DNA of 64,000 nucleotides, taken from assembly GCA_023411555.1 (NCBI GenBank), contig JAEYOQ010000036.1:50371-114370 (forward strand). Direction: 5' to 3'. Positions within the stretch are counted from its first letter, which is position 1. Each line of letters begins with the position of its first letter. Positions 34,029 to 44,730 of this stretch are shown piece by piece. The notes under the pieces were generated by a model. That model made no database searches, was not told where the DNA came from, and saw only the letters and a program-made list of their open reading frames with translations. Both the position numbers and the translations under genes were made by a program. Origin of the DNA: Bacillota bacterium. Its GTDB lineage: Bacteria; Bacillota; Clostridia; Lachnospirales; Lachnospiraceae.

Positions 34029-36578
34029 ATGCAGCATTATGAAAAGGTAAGTACAGGGATTAGTGGTTTTGATAATGTAATTGATCATCTGCGGTTAGGA
34101 GATAATGTAGTATGGCAGGTGAATTCTATCAGCAGCTACCGTAGGATGGTCGAATTCTTTGTAGAACAAGCTAGGGCTGATGATCGTAAACTCATCTATG
34201 TTCGTTTTGGCGATCACGCACCTCTATTAAACGAAGACCCCGATATCATAATCCAAAGGATTGATGCTACGAAGGGCTTTGAAAGCTTTGCAACGGAAAT
34301 TCACAGAGTAGTGACTGCAATGGGGATGAAAGCCTTTTATGTCTTTGACTGTCTTACAGATTTGCTGCAGCATTGGTTTTCGGATCTCATGATTGGCAAC
34401 TTCTTTCGTGTTACCTGTCCCTATCTCTATGAGTTGGATACGATAGCTTATTTTGCGATTATAAGGAATGCACATACCTTCAGTACCATAGCCGGTATTC
34501 GAGAGACAACCCAGCTTTTACTGGATTTATATGATGTAAAGGAAAAGCTCTATATTCATCCTCTGAAGGTTTGGCAAAGGTACTCCCCTACGATGTTCTT
34601 TCCTCATTTAATAATTGAGGAGGACGCTGTCTGTATAACCTCAAGCACAGAAACAGCAGAATTGTTTTCCAGTATTCACATTGGTGAGGATCGGTTGGAT
34701 TATTGGAATGTTGTATTCCACAGTGCAAGGGCCGGTCTCAGTAAATCGGTGGAGGAGCAGCAGAAATTAAAAACGACGCTTTTGACACTGCTGATCGGCA
34801 GTGATTCCAAGATGTTTGAGCTCTGTGATCGATATTTTAGTCTCAGTGATATCCTGGAGATTGCCTCTAGAGAGATAGGAACCGGCTTTATCGGTGGTAA
34901 GAGTGTGGGCATGCTACTTGCCAGAAAGATCATCAGTACGGAGGCAGCCGATAAATTCTTGCCGTACACGGAGCCTCACGATTCCTTCTATCTTGGATCG
35001 GACATCTTCTATACTTATATTGTTCAGAATGGCTGGTGGAAGCTGCGTACTCTTCAAAAGACAGAGGAGGGATACTATACGTATGCATCAGAGCTTAAGG
35101 AGAAGCTTCTCCATGGTACTTTTCCGGAGAATATCCAGGAACAATTTGTTCGGATGTTAGAGTATTTTGGCCAGTCACCAATCATCGTTCGTTCTAGCTC
35201 TTTACTGGAGGATAACTTTGGCAATGCCTTCGCCGGAAAATATGAGAGTGTATTCTGTGTCAATCAAGGAACACCACAGGAACGCTACGAGGCCTTCGCA
35301 CAAGCGGTGCGGACGGTATATGCCAGCACGATGAATTTAGATGCTTTAGAGTATCGTATGAATCGTGGACTAGCTATGAAGGATGAGCAGATGGCAATCC
35401 TGGTCCAGCGTGTTTCCGGTGACTACTATGAGGATAATTTCTTCCCTCATATAGCCGGTGTAGGTAATTCTTCAAATCTCTATGTATGGGACAAGAGTGT
35501 GGACGGCAGTGCCGGTATGCTGCGGCTGGTATTCGGACTTGGTACCAGAGCGGTAGATCGGACGGAGGGCGATTATGTGAGAATTGTCAGTTTGGATAAT
35601 CCACTACGATTGCCTCTGATTGACTATCAGGATAACAAGAAATTCTCACAGCATTATGTCGATGTGCTTTCTCTTCGAGACAATAAACACTTAGCAAAGC
35701 CTTTAGAGGAAATAATAGCTAAGGATATAAAGGTAAAAAAGGAGCTTTTTGCTGGAATTGATTATGAGACTCTGGACCGATTGAGAGAGCTGGGCAGATA
35801 TCATACATTGACTCCATATATTCTTAATTTTAATGGCTTACTAAAGACAACTAATTTCCCGTCCTTGATGAAAGAACTTTTGGCCTTGCTACAGTATCAT
35901 TATAACTACCCTGTAGATATCGAATTTACAGCTAATTTTAAGTCGGACGGAAGCTTTAAGATTAATCTCTTACAATGCAGACCTTTACAGACGAAGGGAT
36001 TAGGTAAGCAGGTTCTCATACCGGAGGCTATAGATGAGCAGGATTGCTTAATAAGGACCAAAGGCAATTTTATGGGAGGAAACATTCATCTTCCAATTGA
36101 TTATGTCGTATATATTCCACCGACAGAATATCTTAAGCTTACTGAGGCTGAAAAACACGCAGTAGCCAGAGCTGTAGGGAGAATTAATCAGAAGTTGAAG
36201 GGACAAAAAGTAATGCTGATCGGACCGGGACGTTGGGGAACCACTACGCCATCGCTAGGGGTCCCGGTTCATTTTACTGAGCTCTGCAATATGACGGTAA
36301 TCTGTGAGGTGGCGTCAAAGGAAGAAGGCTTTGAACCGGAATTATCCTATGGTAGTCATTTCTTTCAGGATCTAGTTGAGGCAGACATTTTTTATGTGGC
36401 CATCTTCAATGGACAAAAGGAGGTCAGCTTCCATCCTGAGCGATTACAGCAAGCTATTAATCAATTGACACGATTACTCCCTGAGGAACAACCGATGGAG
36501 AAGGTGATTCATATCACCAAGACAGAGGGACTTGAGATTTATTCGGATATTGTTACACAGACACTGCTATGTAAATAG
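34029..36578 (+). CDS. PEP/pyruvate-binding-domain protein with degenerate KaiC-like N-terminus
   Basis: An 849-residue cytoplasmic protein. Residues 1-240 resemble a KaiC/RecA-type domain (STGISGFDNVIDHLRLGDNV), but the expected P-loop is replaced by NSISSYRR, so ATP binding there is doubtful. Residues ~285-660 resemble the ATP-grasp part of PEP synthase and pyruvate phosphate dikinase (GFIGGKSVGMLLARKI, IVRSSSLLEDNFGNAFAGKY, VFGLGTRAVDRTEGDYVR, LLQCRPLQTKG). The swivelling His domain and PEP-binding barrel are absent. A C-terminal ~180-residue part (GPGRWGTTTPSLGVPV) is of unknown role. It may be a phosphotransfer or sensor protein rather than a true PEP synthase. The gene stands alone. Confidence 0.75.
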   Translation: MQHYEKVSTGISGFDNVIDHLRLGDNVVWQVNSISSYRRMVEFFVEQARADDRKLIYVRFGDHAPLLNEDPDIIIQRIDATKGFESFATEIHRVVTAMGMKAFYVFDCLTDLLQHWFSDLMIGNFFRVTCPYLYELDTIAYFAIIRNAHTFSTIAGIRETTQLLLDLYDVKEKLYIHPLKVWQRYSPTMFFPHLIIEEDAVCITSSTETAELFSSIHIGEDRLDYWNVVFHSARAGLSKSVEEQQKLKTTLLTLLIGSDSKMFELCDRYFSLSDILEIASREIGTGFIGGKSVGMLLARKIISTEAADKFLPYTEPHDSFYLGSDIFYTYIVQNGWWKLRTLQKTEEGYYTYASELKEKLLHGTFPENIQEQFVRMLEYFGQSPIIVRSSSLLEDNFGNAFAGKYESVFCVNQGTPQERYEAFAQAVRTVYASTMNLDALEYRMNRGLAMKDEQMAILVQRVSGDYYEDNFFPHIAGVGNSSNLYVWDKSVDGSAGMLRLVFGLGTRAVDRTEGDYVRIVSLDNPLRLPLIDYQDNKKFSQHYVDVLSLRDNKHLAKPLEEIIAKDIKVKKELFAGIDYETLDRLRELGRYHTLTPYILNFNGLLKTTNFPSLMKELLALLQYHYNYPVDIEFTANFKSDGSFKINLLQCRPLQTKGLGKQVLIPEAIDEQDCLIRTKGNFMGGNIHLPIDYVVYIPPTEYLKLTEAEKHAVARAVGRINQKLKGQKVMLIGPGRWGTTTPSLGVPVHFTELCNMTVICEVASKEEGFEPELSYGSHFFQDLVEADIFYVAIFNGQKEVSFHPERLQQAINQLTRLLPEEQPMEKVIHITKTEGLEIYSDIVTQTLLCK

Positions 36579-36693
36579 GGTGATTGGAACAACTAATTGT
36601 GTAAAATATGGATAATTTGACCATAATATAATGAAGGGATTTCAAGAATATGAAATCCTAGGAAACTCAAGGGTTTGAACAAAGGTAATAATT

Positions 36694-36740
36694 GACAAAC
36701 CTTGACTTTTCATATGATTACGATTATCATATAGTTTGTC
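36694..36740. promoter_or_regulatory. Nested inverted repeats upstream of the transglutaminase gene
   Basis: GACAAAC (36694-36700) with GTTTGTC (36734-36740), and inside it ATATGAT (36712-36718) with ATCATAT (36726-36732). The region also holds TTGACA/TTGACT boxes, so it may be a promoter covered by an operator. Confidence 0.4.
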
Positions 36741-36794
36741 CTTTGGCATATAAAAATTGGATAATTTGGAATATTAAGATTTGTAGGAGATGGA

Positions 36795-38435
36795 ATGAAG
36801 AGATATAAAAGGCGAAAGAGTCGAAGTAAACAAACAATAATTCTGCTACTCAGTGTGGAGCTAATATTAGTAGTAGGAGTATTTGCATATTTTCAGCTTC
36901 GCCCGGTGGTAGCTAAGGCTGTTACGGTAGAGGCGGGTAACCATGAGGTGACTGTTGATGATTTCATGCTCAGTAAGAAGGCGAAAGGCAGCTTCTTGAC
37001 GGATATTACAACATTGAATACCTCAATTCCAGGTACTTATGAAGTGAAAATAGAGGTGGAAGGAAGGGTTCATACATCGCTACTTGAGGTGGTAGATACC
37101 GTTGCTCCCACTGCGACTGTAGCAGATCAGCTTGCTCTTCGCGGGGAAGAGGTGGATCCAAATTCCTTTATCGTCGATGTTGAGGATGCTACTTCGGTTA
37201 ATGTTACATTTAAGAACACTCCGGATACCTCGAAGCCAGGAGAGCAGGAAGTAACGATTGTAGTCGAAGATTGTGGTAAGAATAGAATAGAAAAGACAGC
37301 GAAGCTCACAGTGCTTGATATAAAGAGCTCAGTTTCAATAGAGGCAGGCTCTGTTATGAATATAACGGTTAAGGATTTTATGGATAGTGATCTGTACGAG
37401 GCTTATTTTCTAACGGATGTGAAAACCTTGGATTTCAGTAAGCCGACAACTCATCAGATTGAAATTTTTGTTAGTAATAAGGTGGTTAACGGTTATATTG
37501 AGGTTGTCGATACCACTGCACCCCAGGCAACTGCTAATAATCAACAAGTATGGCTCGGCGAAGAGATTTTACCTATGACCTTCGTTAAGGACCTTAATGA
37601 TGCCAGCGAGGTTATTGCTACCTATAAGAATACACCTGACTTTAATAAGTTAGGAGAACAGGAGCTAATCATTGTATTAAAGGACACCTCGGGCAATACA
37701 ACTGAGCTCCCGGCTAAAATGACAGTGGTAGAGGATACAGAGGCACCTGTGTTTAACGGAGTGGCAGATAAGTTAGTTTATATCGGAGACTCTGTTTCCT
37801 ATAAGAAGGGTGTAACAGTTACGGACAATAAGGATAAGGAGCTAAGCTTCTCCGTTGATAGCAGCAAGGTGAATCTGAAGAAGGAGGGAACCTATTCCGT
37901 TACTTATTCTGCTAAGGATTCTGCCGGTAATGAGGCTGTCAAGAAAATTAATGTTACAGTTAAGAAATTCGTAGTGTCTGAGAATACCGTCAATGAGCTT
38001 GTGGATGATGTCTTCGCAAAGATTATAAAGAATTCAATGACAAAACGGGAAAAGGCCTATGCTATCTACACTTGGATTAAAAAGCATATTAGCTATAGCG
38101 GCGATTCAGATAAATCGGATTGGCTGGCAGAAGCATATCGAGGAATGACCAATAGGAACGGAGACTGTTTTACTTATTTTGCAGTAGCACAAGCGATGCT
38201 CAACAGAGCAGAGATTGATAATATGGAAGTTAACAGAGTGGGAGGTAAGACGAGACACTATTGGAATCTTATTAACTGCGGTGATGGTTGGTATCATTTT
38301 GATTCCTGCCCTAACAAAGATCATAAGGAGTCCTTTATGCTTACCGATAAAGAGGTTGAGGAATACACGAAAAAAAGAGGAAACAATTACTACACCTTTG
38401 ACAAGTCATTATATCCTGCTACACCAGAGAAATAA
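36795..38435 (+). CDS. Cell-surface transglutaminase-like protein with Ig-like repeats
   Basis: A 546-residue protein. A basic N-terminus (KRYKRRKSRSKQ) precedes one membrane anchor (about 15-34). Repeated beta modules follow (VEVVDTVAPTATVADQ, VEVVDTTAPQATANNQ, VTVTDNKDKELSF; Ig-like/DUF5011 style, about 40-395). A C-terminal transglutaminase-core domain (about 400-546) has the triad Cys in NGDCFTYFAVAQ, His in KTRHYWNLI and Asp in WYHFDSCP. It would act outside the membrane; cell-wall crosslinking or a protease-like role is possible. The ATG at 36795 has GTAGGAG upstream. All three catalytic residues are present. Confidence 0.85.
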   Translation: MKRYKRRKSRSKQTIILLLSVELILVVGVFAYFQLRPVVAKAVTVEAGNHEVTVDDFMLSKKAKGSFLTDITTLNTSIPGTYEVKIEVEGRVHTSLLEVVDTVAPTATVADQLALRGEEVDPNSFIVDVEDATSVNVTFKNTPDTSKPGEQEVTIVVEDCGKNRIEKTAKLTVLDIKSSVSIEAGSVMNITVKDFMDSDLYEAYFLTDVKTLDFSKPTTHQIEIFVSNKVVNGYIEVVDTTAPQATANNQQVWLGEEILPMTFVKDLNDASEVIATYKNTPDFNKLGEQELIIVLKDTSGNTTELPAKMTVVEDTEAPVFNGVADKLVYIGDSVSYKKGVTVTDNKDKELSFSVDSSKVNLKKEGTYSVTYSAKDSAGNEAVKKINVTVKKFVVSENTVNELVDDVFAKIIKNSMTKREKAYAIYTWIKKHISYSGDSDKSDWLAEAYRGMTNRNGDCFTYFAVAQAMLNRAEIDNMEVNRVGGKTRHYWNLINCGDGWYHFDSCPNKDHKESFMLTDKEVEEYTKKRGNNYYTFDKSLYPATPEK

Positions 38436-38629
38436 GAAGCATAACCGTTTTCTAACTGCATGCAAATTTATAGTATGCTTTATAAAAATCTAATATAAAA
38501 AGCCCTCCGGGCAATTGAATTTATTCACTTTGGGAACGGAGTTCGCTTGGGATGACGCACTTCTGCGAACAAACGCATGAATTCGTTCGGAAGTTGTTGT
38601 TTCCTGAATTTATTGAAAAGAGGAACATT

Positions 38630-39349
38630 ATGAAACGACTTGGTGTAATAGGTGGTTTGGGGCCCATAGCCACAGCCTACTTTTATGAATTAATTATAAA
38701 AATGACCAATGCTTCGGTTGATCAGGAACACATTGAGATGCTGATATACAGCAAACCCTCCATTCCAGACAGAACGGAATATATTCTAGGTAAAAGCACT
38801 GCAAATCCTGTCCATCCGATTGTGGGTGTTGGAAATATGTTGGCGGAAATGGGAGCAGACAATATCGCAATTCCATGTATAACAGCCCATTATTTTCATG
38901 ATATCTTATCCCAAGGTATCAAAGTACCAATTATACATGCGATTAAGGAGACGGCTCGTTATCTGAAGGACCGGGGAGTAGGCTGCGCCGGAATCATGGC
39001 TACGGAAGGAACAATTCACAGTGGTATATTCCAAAAGGAATTGGAGGAATGCGGTATTACCACTACTTTACCAAATTCCTTGAGCCAACAGGCGGTATCG
39101 GAGCTGATCTATAAGAATGTTAAGGCTAACCAACCTGTAGAGTATGATAAGTTTGAGCGGGTATCAAAGCAACTACGTGAGGATGGTGCAGAGGTGATTA
39201 TTCTCGGCTGTACTGAGCTTTCCTTAATTAAAAGGGACTTTGATATAGGGCCGGGGTACCTGGATGCCATGGAGGTTTTGGCAATGCGCTCAATTATGCT
39301 GAGTGAAGCTAAGCTAAAAAAAGAGTATAATGCTCTTATCACAACCTAA
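38630..39349 (+). CDS. Aspartate/glutamate racemase family protein
   Basis: A 239-residue cytoplasmic racemase of the PLP-independent Asp/Glu family: RLGVIGGLGPIATAYFYELI at the start, the first catalytic Cys in AIPCITAHYF (about 81) and the second in IILGCTELSL (about 192). In aspartate racemases the first motif usually reads PCNTAH; here Asn is replaced by Ile, which could alter specificity. The ATG at 38630 has AGAGGA upstream; the longer frame from 38552 adds 26 residues with no family support. It lies 47 nt before the dltA-like gene and reads into it, suggesting supply of a D-amino acid to that system. Confidence 0.85.
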   Translation: MKRLGVIGGLGPIATAYFYELIIKMTNASVDQEHIEMLIYSKPSIPDRTEYILGKSTANPVHPIVGVGNMLAEMGADNIAIPCITAHYFHDILSQGIKVPIIHAIKETARYLKDRGVGCAGIMATEGTIHSGIFQKELEECGITTTLPNSLSQQAVSELIYKNVKANQPVEYDKFERVSKQLREDGAEVIILGCTELSLIKRDFDIGPGYLDAMEVLAMRSIMLSEAKLKKEYNALITT

Positions 39350-39396
39350 AAGGATTTTCAATCCTCAAATTAAATAATAAGGAAAGGCAAAAAAAC

Positions 39397-40908
39397 ATGC
39401 AGAGAAATGTAATGGAGTATCTGGAGCATATCATCAACGTTGTCCCGGAGAAGACTGCTTATGCAAATGCGGAAGTGGGATATACCTTTCGACAGGTATA
39501 TGATTATTCCAGAGCAATCGGTACCTATTTAGTTAAAAAGGCGTATAGCAAGGAACCGATTGTAGTATTCATGGGAAAGCATCCCCGAGAGATTGTTACA
39601 TTTTATGGGGTTATATATTCTGGTAATTACTACGTTCCAATTGATGAAGAGATGCCCAGGCATCGAATTGAACTGATTTTTGAGAATCTAAAGCCAAGGG
39701 CTGTTATTTGTGATGATGATACCTGCAAGCTATTAGATAACCTGCCCTTTGATGGGGAGGTGCTCACCTTTGACGAACTGGTCCTTCAGCCGGTGGAGAA
39801 TGAGCTACTAAGTGAGGTTCGTAGTCGACAATTAGATACGGATCCAATCTACATCGTATTCACCTCGGGTTCTACAGGTGTACCGAAAGGGGTGGTAGCC
39901 TGTCATCGGTCTGTCATCGATTATGTAGATACCTTATCCGATATCTTAAAGGTGAATCAGGACACGGTGTTCGGGATTCAGGTTCCGCTTTATGTCGATG
40001 CCTGTCTCAAAGAGCTGTATCCGACCTTAAAATACGGAGCAACCGCATACATCATTCCGAAGAACTTATTCTCATTCCCGTTACAGCTTGTGGAGTTTTT
40101 AAATGAATATAAGATTAATACGGTTAGCTGGGTTGTATCTGCTCTGACGATGATATCAGCTTTTGGAGCTTTGGAGAAGGAGATACCAAGATATTTTCAT
40201 ACGGTAGCCTTCGGAAGTGAGGTCTTTCCCATTAAGCAATATAATCTTTGGAGGAAGCATCTGCCGAATGCCCGTTTTATCAACCTCTATGGTCCTACGG
40301 AGGCAACTGGCATGTCCTGCTACTATGAGGTAGACAGAGAATTTGCTCTTGACGAGATGATACCCATCGGAAAGCCCTTCCCTAACAAGGAGATTATCCT
40401 GCTGGATGAGAATAATCGTATACCGGCACAAGGGGAGGAAGGTGAGATTTGCATCCGTGGTACTGGATTAACTCTTGGTTACTATAATAATTTTGACAAG
40501 ACAAACGAGGTATTTGTGCAAAATCCCTTGAATACGTCATATCCTGAGCTGATTTATCGGACCGGTGATATCGGCCGATATAATGATCGTGGCGAGTTGT
40601 TGTTTGTTTCACGTAAGGACAATCAGATTAAGCATATGGGACACCGTATTGAGCTGGGCGAGATAGAAAGTGCGGCTAATATGATGGATGGGATAAAAAG
40701 TGCTTGTGCAATTTTTGATATTGTAAAAAAGAAGATTATCCTGTATTATGTCGGTGAGCCTACTAATGCTCAGGTGGCCCTATATCTTAAAGAAAAGCTG
40801 CCAAGATATATGATCCCGAATATCATCGAGGCTCTTGAGGAGATGCCTCTTACCTCTAATGGTAAAATCAATCGGGTAATGTTAAAAGAAAGGTATCAAA
40901 ATAAATAA
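39397..40908 (+). CDS. dltA: Amino-acid adenylating enzyme, DltA-like
   Basis: A 503-residue AMP-forming ligase that activates an amino acid (D-Ala in canonical Dlt) and loads it on the carrier protein. Core motifs: FTSGSTGVPKGVV (about 152), NLYGPTEATGMSCYY (about 300), YRTGDIGRYNDRG (about 387) and the C-terminal Lys in TSNGKINRVML. The length matches DltA. It is second in the racemase-A-C-B-D-lipoprotein cluster. DltA-specific residues of the D-Ala pocket cannot be judged by eye, so another D-amino acid is possible given the racemase next door. Confidence 0.88.
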   Translation: MQRNVMEYLEHIINVVPEKTAYANAEVGYTFRQVYDYSRAIGTYLVKKAYSKEPIVVFMGKHPREIVTFYGVIYSGNYYVPIDEEMPRHRIELIFENLKPRAVICDDDTCKLLDNLPFDGEVLTFDELVLQPVENELLSEVRSRQLDTDPIYIVFTSGSTGVPKGVVACHRSVIDYVDTLSDILKVNQDTVFGIQVPLYVDACLKELYPTLKYGATAYIIPKNLFSFPLQLVEFLNEYKINTVSWVVSALTMISAFGALEKEIPRYFHTVAFGSEVFPIKQYNLWRKHLPNARFINLYGPTEATGMSCYYEVDREFALDEMIPIGKPFPNKEIILLDENNRIPAQGEEGEICIRGTGLTLGYYNNFDKTNEVFVQNPLNTSYPELIYRTGDIGRYNDRGELLFVSRKDNQIKHMGHRIELGEIESAANMMDGIKSACAIFDIVKKKIILYYVGEPTNAQVALYLKEKLPRYMIPNIIEALEEMPLTSNGKINRVMLKERYQNK

Positions 40909-40954
40909 TTTAATTACGCAGTCAAAAGATAACTGCGAAATAGTAGGAGGAAAT

Positions 40955-41182
40955 ATGGATATTATTTTAGAAATTTTAAGCGGACTTCACCCGGAGGTAG
41001 ATTTTGAAACCTGCGAAACATTAATTGATGATAAGATCATTGATTCCTTTGATATTGTATCGATCGTATCCGATATCAGTGATGAATTCGATATTACGAT
41101 CCCTGTAGAAGAAATTGTTCCAAAGAATTTTAATTCTGCTAAGGCTCTTTATGCGATGGTAGAACGCTTAACGGAAGAATAG
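40955..41182 (+). CDS. dltC: D-alanyl carrier protein-like acyl carrier, DltC
   Basis: A 75-residue acidic carrier protein of the ACP fold. The phosphopantetheine Ser lies in IIDSFDIVSI (about residue 33). It has the usual four-helix pattern and no extra domains. AGGAGG precedes the ATG at 40955, which is 46 nt after dltA and 15 nt before dltB. The activated amino acid would be attached here by DltA and passed to the membrane by DltB. Confidence 0.9.
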   Translation: MDIILEILSGLHPEVDFETCETLIDDKIIDSFDIVSIVSDISDEFDITIPVEEIVPKNFNSAKALYAMVERLTEE

Positions 41183-41197
41183 AAGATAGGGGGCAAT

Positions 41198-42787
<1,590 letters not shown>

Positions 42788-42842
42788 TGATGATAGGGAA
42801 TAAGAGCTCCATCAGCTATAATAGGAAGAAAGGCAATTAGGA

Positions 42843-43925
42843 ATGAAGAAAAAGATATTAGTTAATATAGTTACTGTGGTTATTGTGTTCTGTGTGCTGG
42901 TGCTACTGCAGCGACTGTTCATGCCGAAATATATGTCCTCTATTCATGAAGGGAATCTGATTGAGGAATACTATGATGAGGTAAAGGCCCATGATGTATT
43001 GTTTATTGGTGATTGTGAGGTATTCTCTAATGTATCCCCGATTACTTTATGGGAGCAGTACGGTATCCCCAGTTATATTCGAGGAAGTGCACAGCAATTG
43101 ATCTGGCAATCCTATTATCTGCTGGAAGAGACTCTAACCTATGAGAAACCGAAGGTTGTCGTATTCAATGTTCTCTCAATGAAATACAATGAACCACAAA
43201 AGGAAGCTTATAACCGCTTGACCCTTGACGGAATGAAGCTGTCTCCGTCAAAGCTTCGTGCAATTACAGCCTCCATGACTGAAGATGAAGAGTATATTAC
43301 TTATCTCTTCCCCTTACTAAGATATCATTCCAGATGGAGTGAGCTTACGGGTGAGGATTTGAAATATATGTTTAAGAAAGAAACCTTGTCTCATAATGGT
43401 TACTTAATGCGGGTCGATACGAAACCAGTCACCACAATACCAAAGGGCAAGAAGCTGGCGGATTATAGCTTTGGCCAAAACAGCTACGATTATCTAGAGC
43501 GTATGACAAAGCTGTGTAAGGAGAATGGGATTGAGCTGGTACTGATCAAATCACCCAGTGTCTACCCCTATTGGTATGAGGAATGGGATGAGCAGATCGA
43601 TGAGTATGCCAAAAAGAATGATTTAACCTATATCAATTTTTTGGATTATACAGCTGATATGGGTATTGATTACAGTACTGACACCTACGATGGCGGCTTG
43701 CATATGAACCTGTCTGGTGCAGAAAAGTTCACCAGATATCTGGGACAACTGTTGCAGGAGAAGTACCAGCTGCCAGATCGCAGAGGTGATGAGCAATTGT
43801 CTGCCATATGGCAGGACAAGGCAGATTTCTATTATGCTATGAAGGAAGATCAGGAAAAAGAGCTAAAGGAGTACGGCTATCTCAAGAGCTACGGAGCCGT
43901 AGCCCAGTCTATAGAAGAGGAGTAA
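42843..43925 (+). CDS. DltD-like SGNH-fold protein with Cys at the nucleophile position
   Basis: A 360-residue protein with one N-terminal membrane anchor (about 5-24) and an extracytoplasmic SGNH/DltD-like domain. The block I motif is FIGDCEVFSNVSP (about 55-67): the expected GDS Ser is Cys. The C-terminal Asp-His pair is visible in DGGLHMNLSG (about 286-295). Canonical DltD uses Ser in transferring D-Ala to teichoic acid. It lies directly after dltB (55-nt gap). The Cys could be a working thiol nucleophile of a subfamily. Distance from classical DltD argues against a firm gene symbol. Confidence 0.78.
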   Translation: MKKKILVNIVTVVIVFCVLVLLQRLFMPKYMSSIHEGNLIEEYYDEVKAHDVLFIGDCEVFSNVSPITLWEQYGIPSYIRGSAQQLIWQSYYLLEETLTYEKPKVVVFNVLSMKYNEPQKEAYNRLTLDGMKLSPSKLRAITASMTEDEEYITYLFPLLRYHSRWSELTGEDLKYMFKKETLSHNGYLMRVDTKPVTTIPKGKKLADYSFGQNSYDYLERMTKLCKENGIELVLIKSPSVYPYWYEEWDEQIDEYAKKNDLTYINFLDYTADMGIDYSTDTYDGGLHMNLSGAEKFTRYLGQLLQEKYQLPDRRGDEQLSAIWQDKADFYYAMKEDQEKELKEYGYLKSYGAVAQSIEEE

Positions 43926-43997
43926 CCGATATATAGTCAGAAGCGAATTGATTAAAATCGGAAAAACATAAAGAACGAAGTAGGAGGGATTGTTAAG

Positions 43998-44549
43998 ATG
44001 AAATCGAAAATGAAACGATTATTATTATTTATGGCCGTTATGCTTGTCTTAACAGGTTGTAGTAAAGCTGGATCAGCGAAGCAGGAAAACACTGAGGGTG
44101 CTAGTGATACTACAGAGAAGTCATCCGGAGCGGTAACGGAAGGATATTCTTTTGATTATAACGATGTAAATATTCCAATGAATGTGGATGCAGCACCGGT
44201 GGTAGAAGCACTCGGAGAGTCGGTAGATTATTTTGAAGCTGCCAGCTGTGCATTCCAGGGTCTAGATAAGATATATTCCTATAGCGGTTTTGAGCTTGGT
44301 ACCTATCCAAACGGAGACAAGGATTACGTGTCCTATGTGACTCTTTTAGATGACTCTGTGTCTACGGATAAGGGAATCTATGTGGGTTCCACTCTAGATG
44401 AGGTAACTGCTGCTTATGGCAATGAATATACGGTGGAAGGGTCTTCCTATGTATATCGACTTGGTGAGTCGAAATTGACCTTTATCGTTGAAGACGATAT
44501 GGTAGCACAAATTACGTATGCAGCAATTGTAGAAGGTCTTAATAATTAA
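43998..44549 (+). CDS. Small lipoprotein of the dlt-like operon
   Basis: A 183-residue lipoprotein: a basic start (MKSKMKRLLLF), hydrophobic core and lipobox VLTGC (Cys about 21), then a Ser/Thr/Glu linker and a compact domain with YVGSTLDEVTAAYGNEY (about 130-146) that resembles small BamE/SmpA-like or PepSY-like folds. No family is recognised. AGGAGG lies upstream of the ATG at 43998. It is last in the cluster, 72 nt after the DltD-like gene and before a terminator, so it is probably a surface partner of the D-aminoacylation system. Confidence 0.75.
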   Translation: MKSKMKRLLLFMAVMLVLTGCSKAGSAKQENTEGASDTTEKSSGAVTEGYSFDYNDVNIPMNVDAAPVVEALGESVDYFEAASCAFQGLDKIYSYSGFELGTYPNGDKDYVSYVTLLDDSVSTDKGIYVGSTLDEVTAAYGNEYTVEGSSYVYRLGESKLTFIVEDDMVAQITYAAIVEGLNN

Positions 44550-44587
44550 GAGCTGATCAATAATAAAATTAATATTGAGACATCAAG

Positions 44588-44652
44588 TCCCGATAGAGAA
44601 TGATTATGTTTGAGGATTCATCAAGCAAAATCGTACTCTATCGGGATTTTTA
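44588..44652 (+). terminator. Terminator of the dlt-like operon
   Basis: TCCCGATAGAG (44588-44598) with CTCTATCGGGA (44636-44646), a perfect 11-bp stem, followed by TTTTTA. Confidence 0.85.
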
Positions 44653-44730
44653 CATCCGAATATTTATAGCTTCCTTGGAAACTCTATTACTAATATTTCA
44701 GTAGTATTGAATTTAAATGAAAGGGATAGA

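Noticed and set aside
38552..38629. Extra 26 residues at the front of the racemase
   Set aside because: The racemase fold begins at ATG 38630, which has its own ribosome binding site; the upstream part is not family-like.
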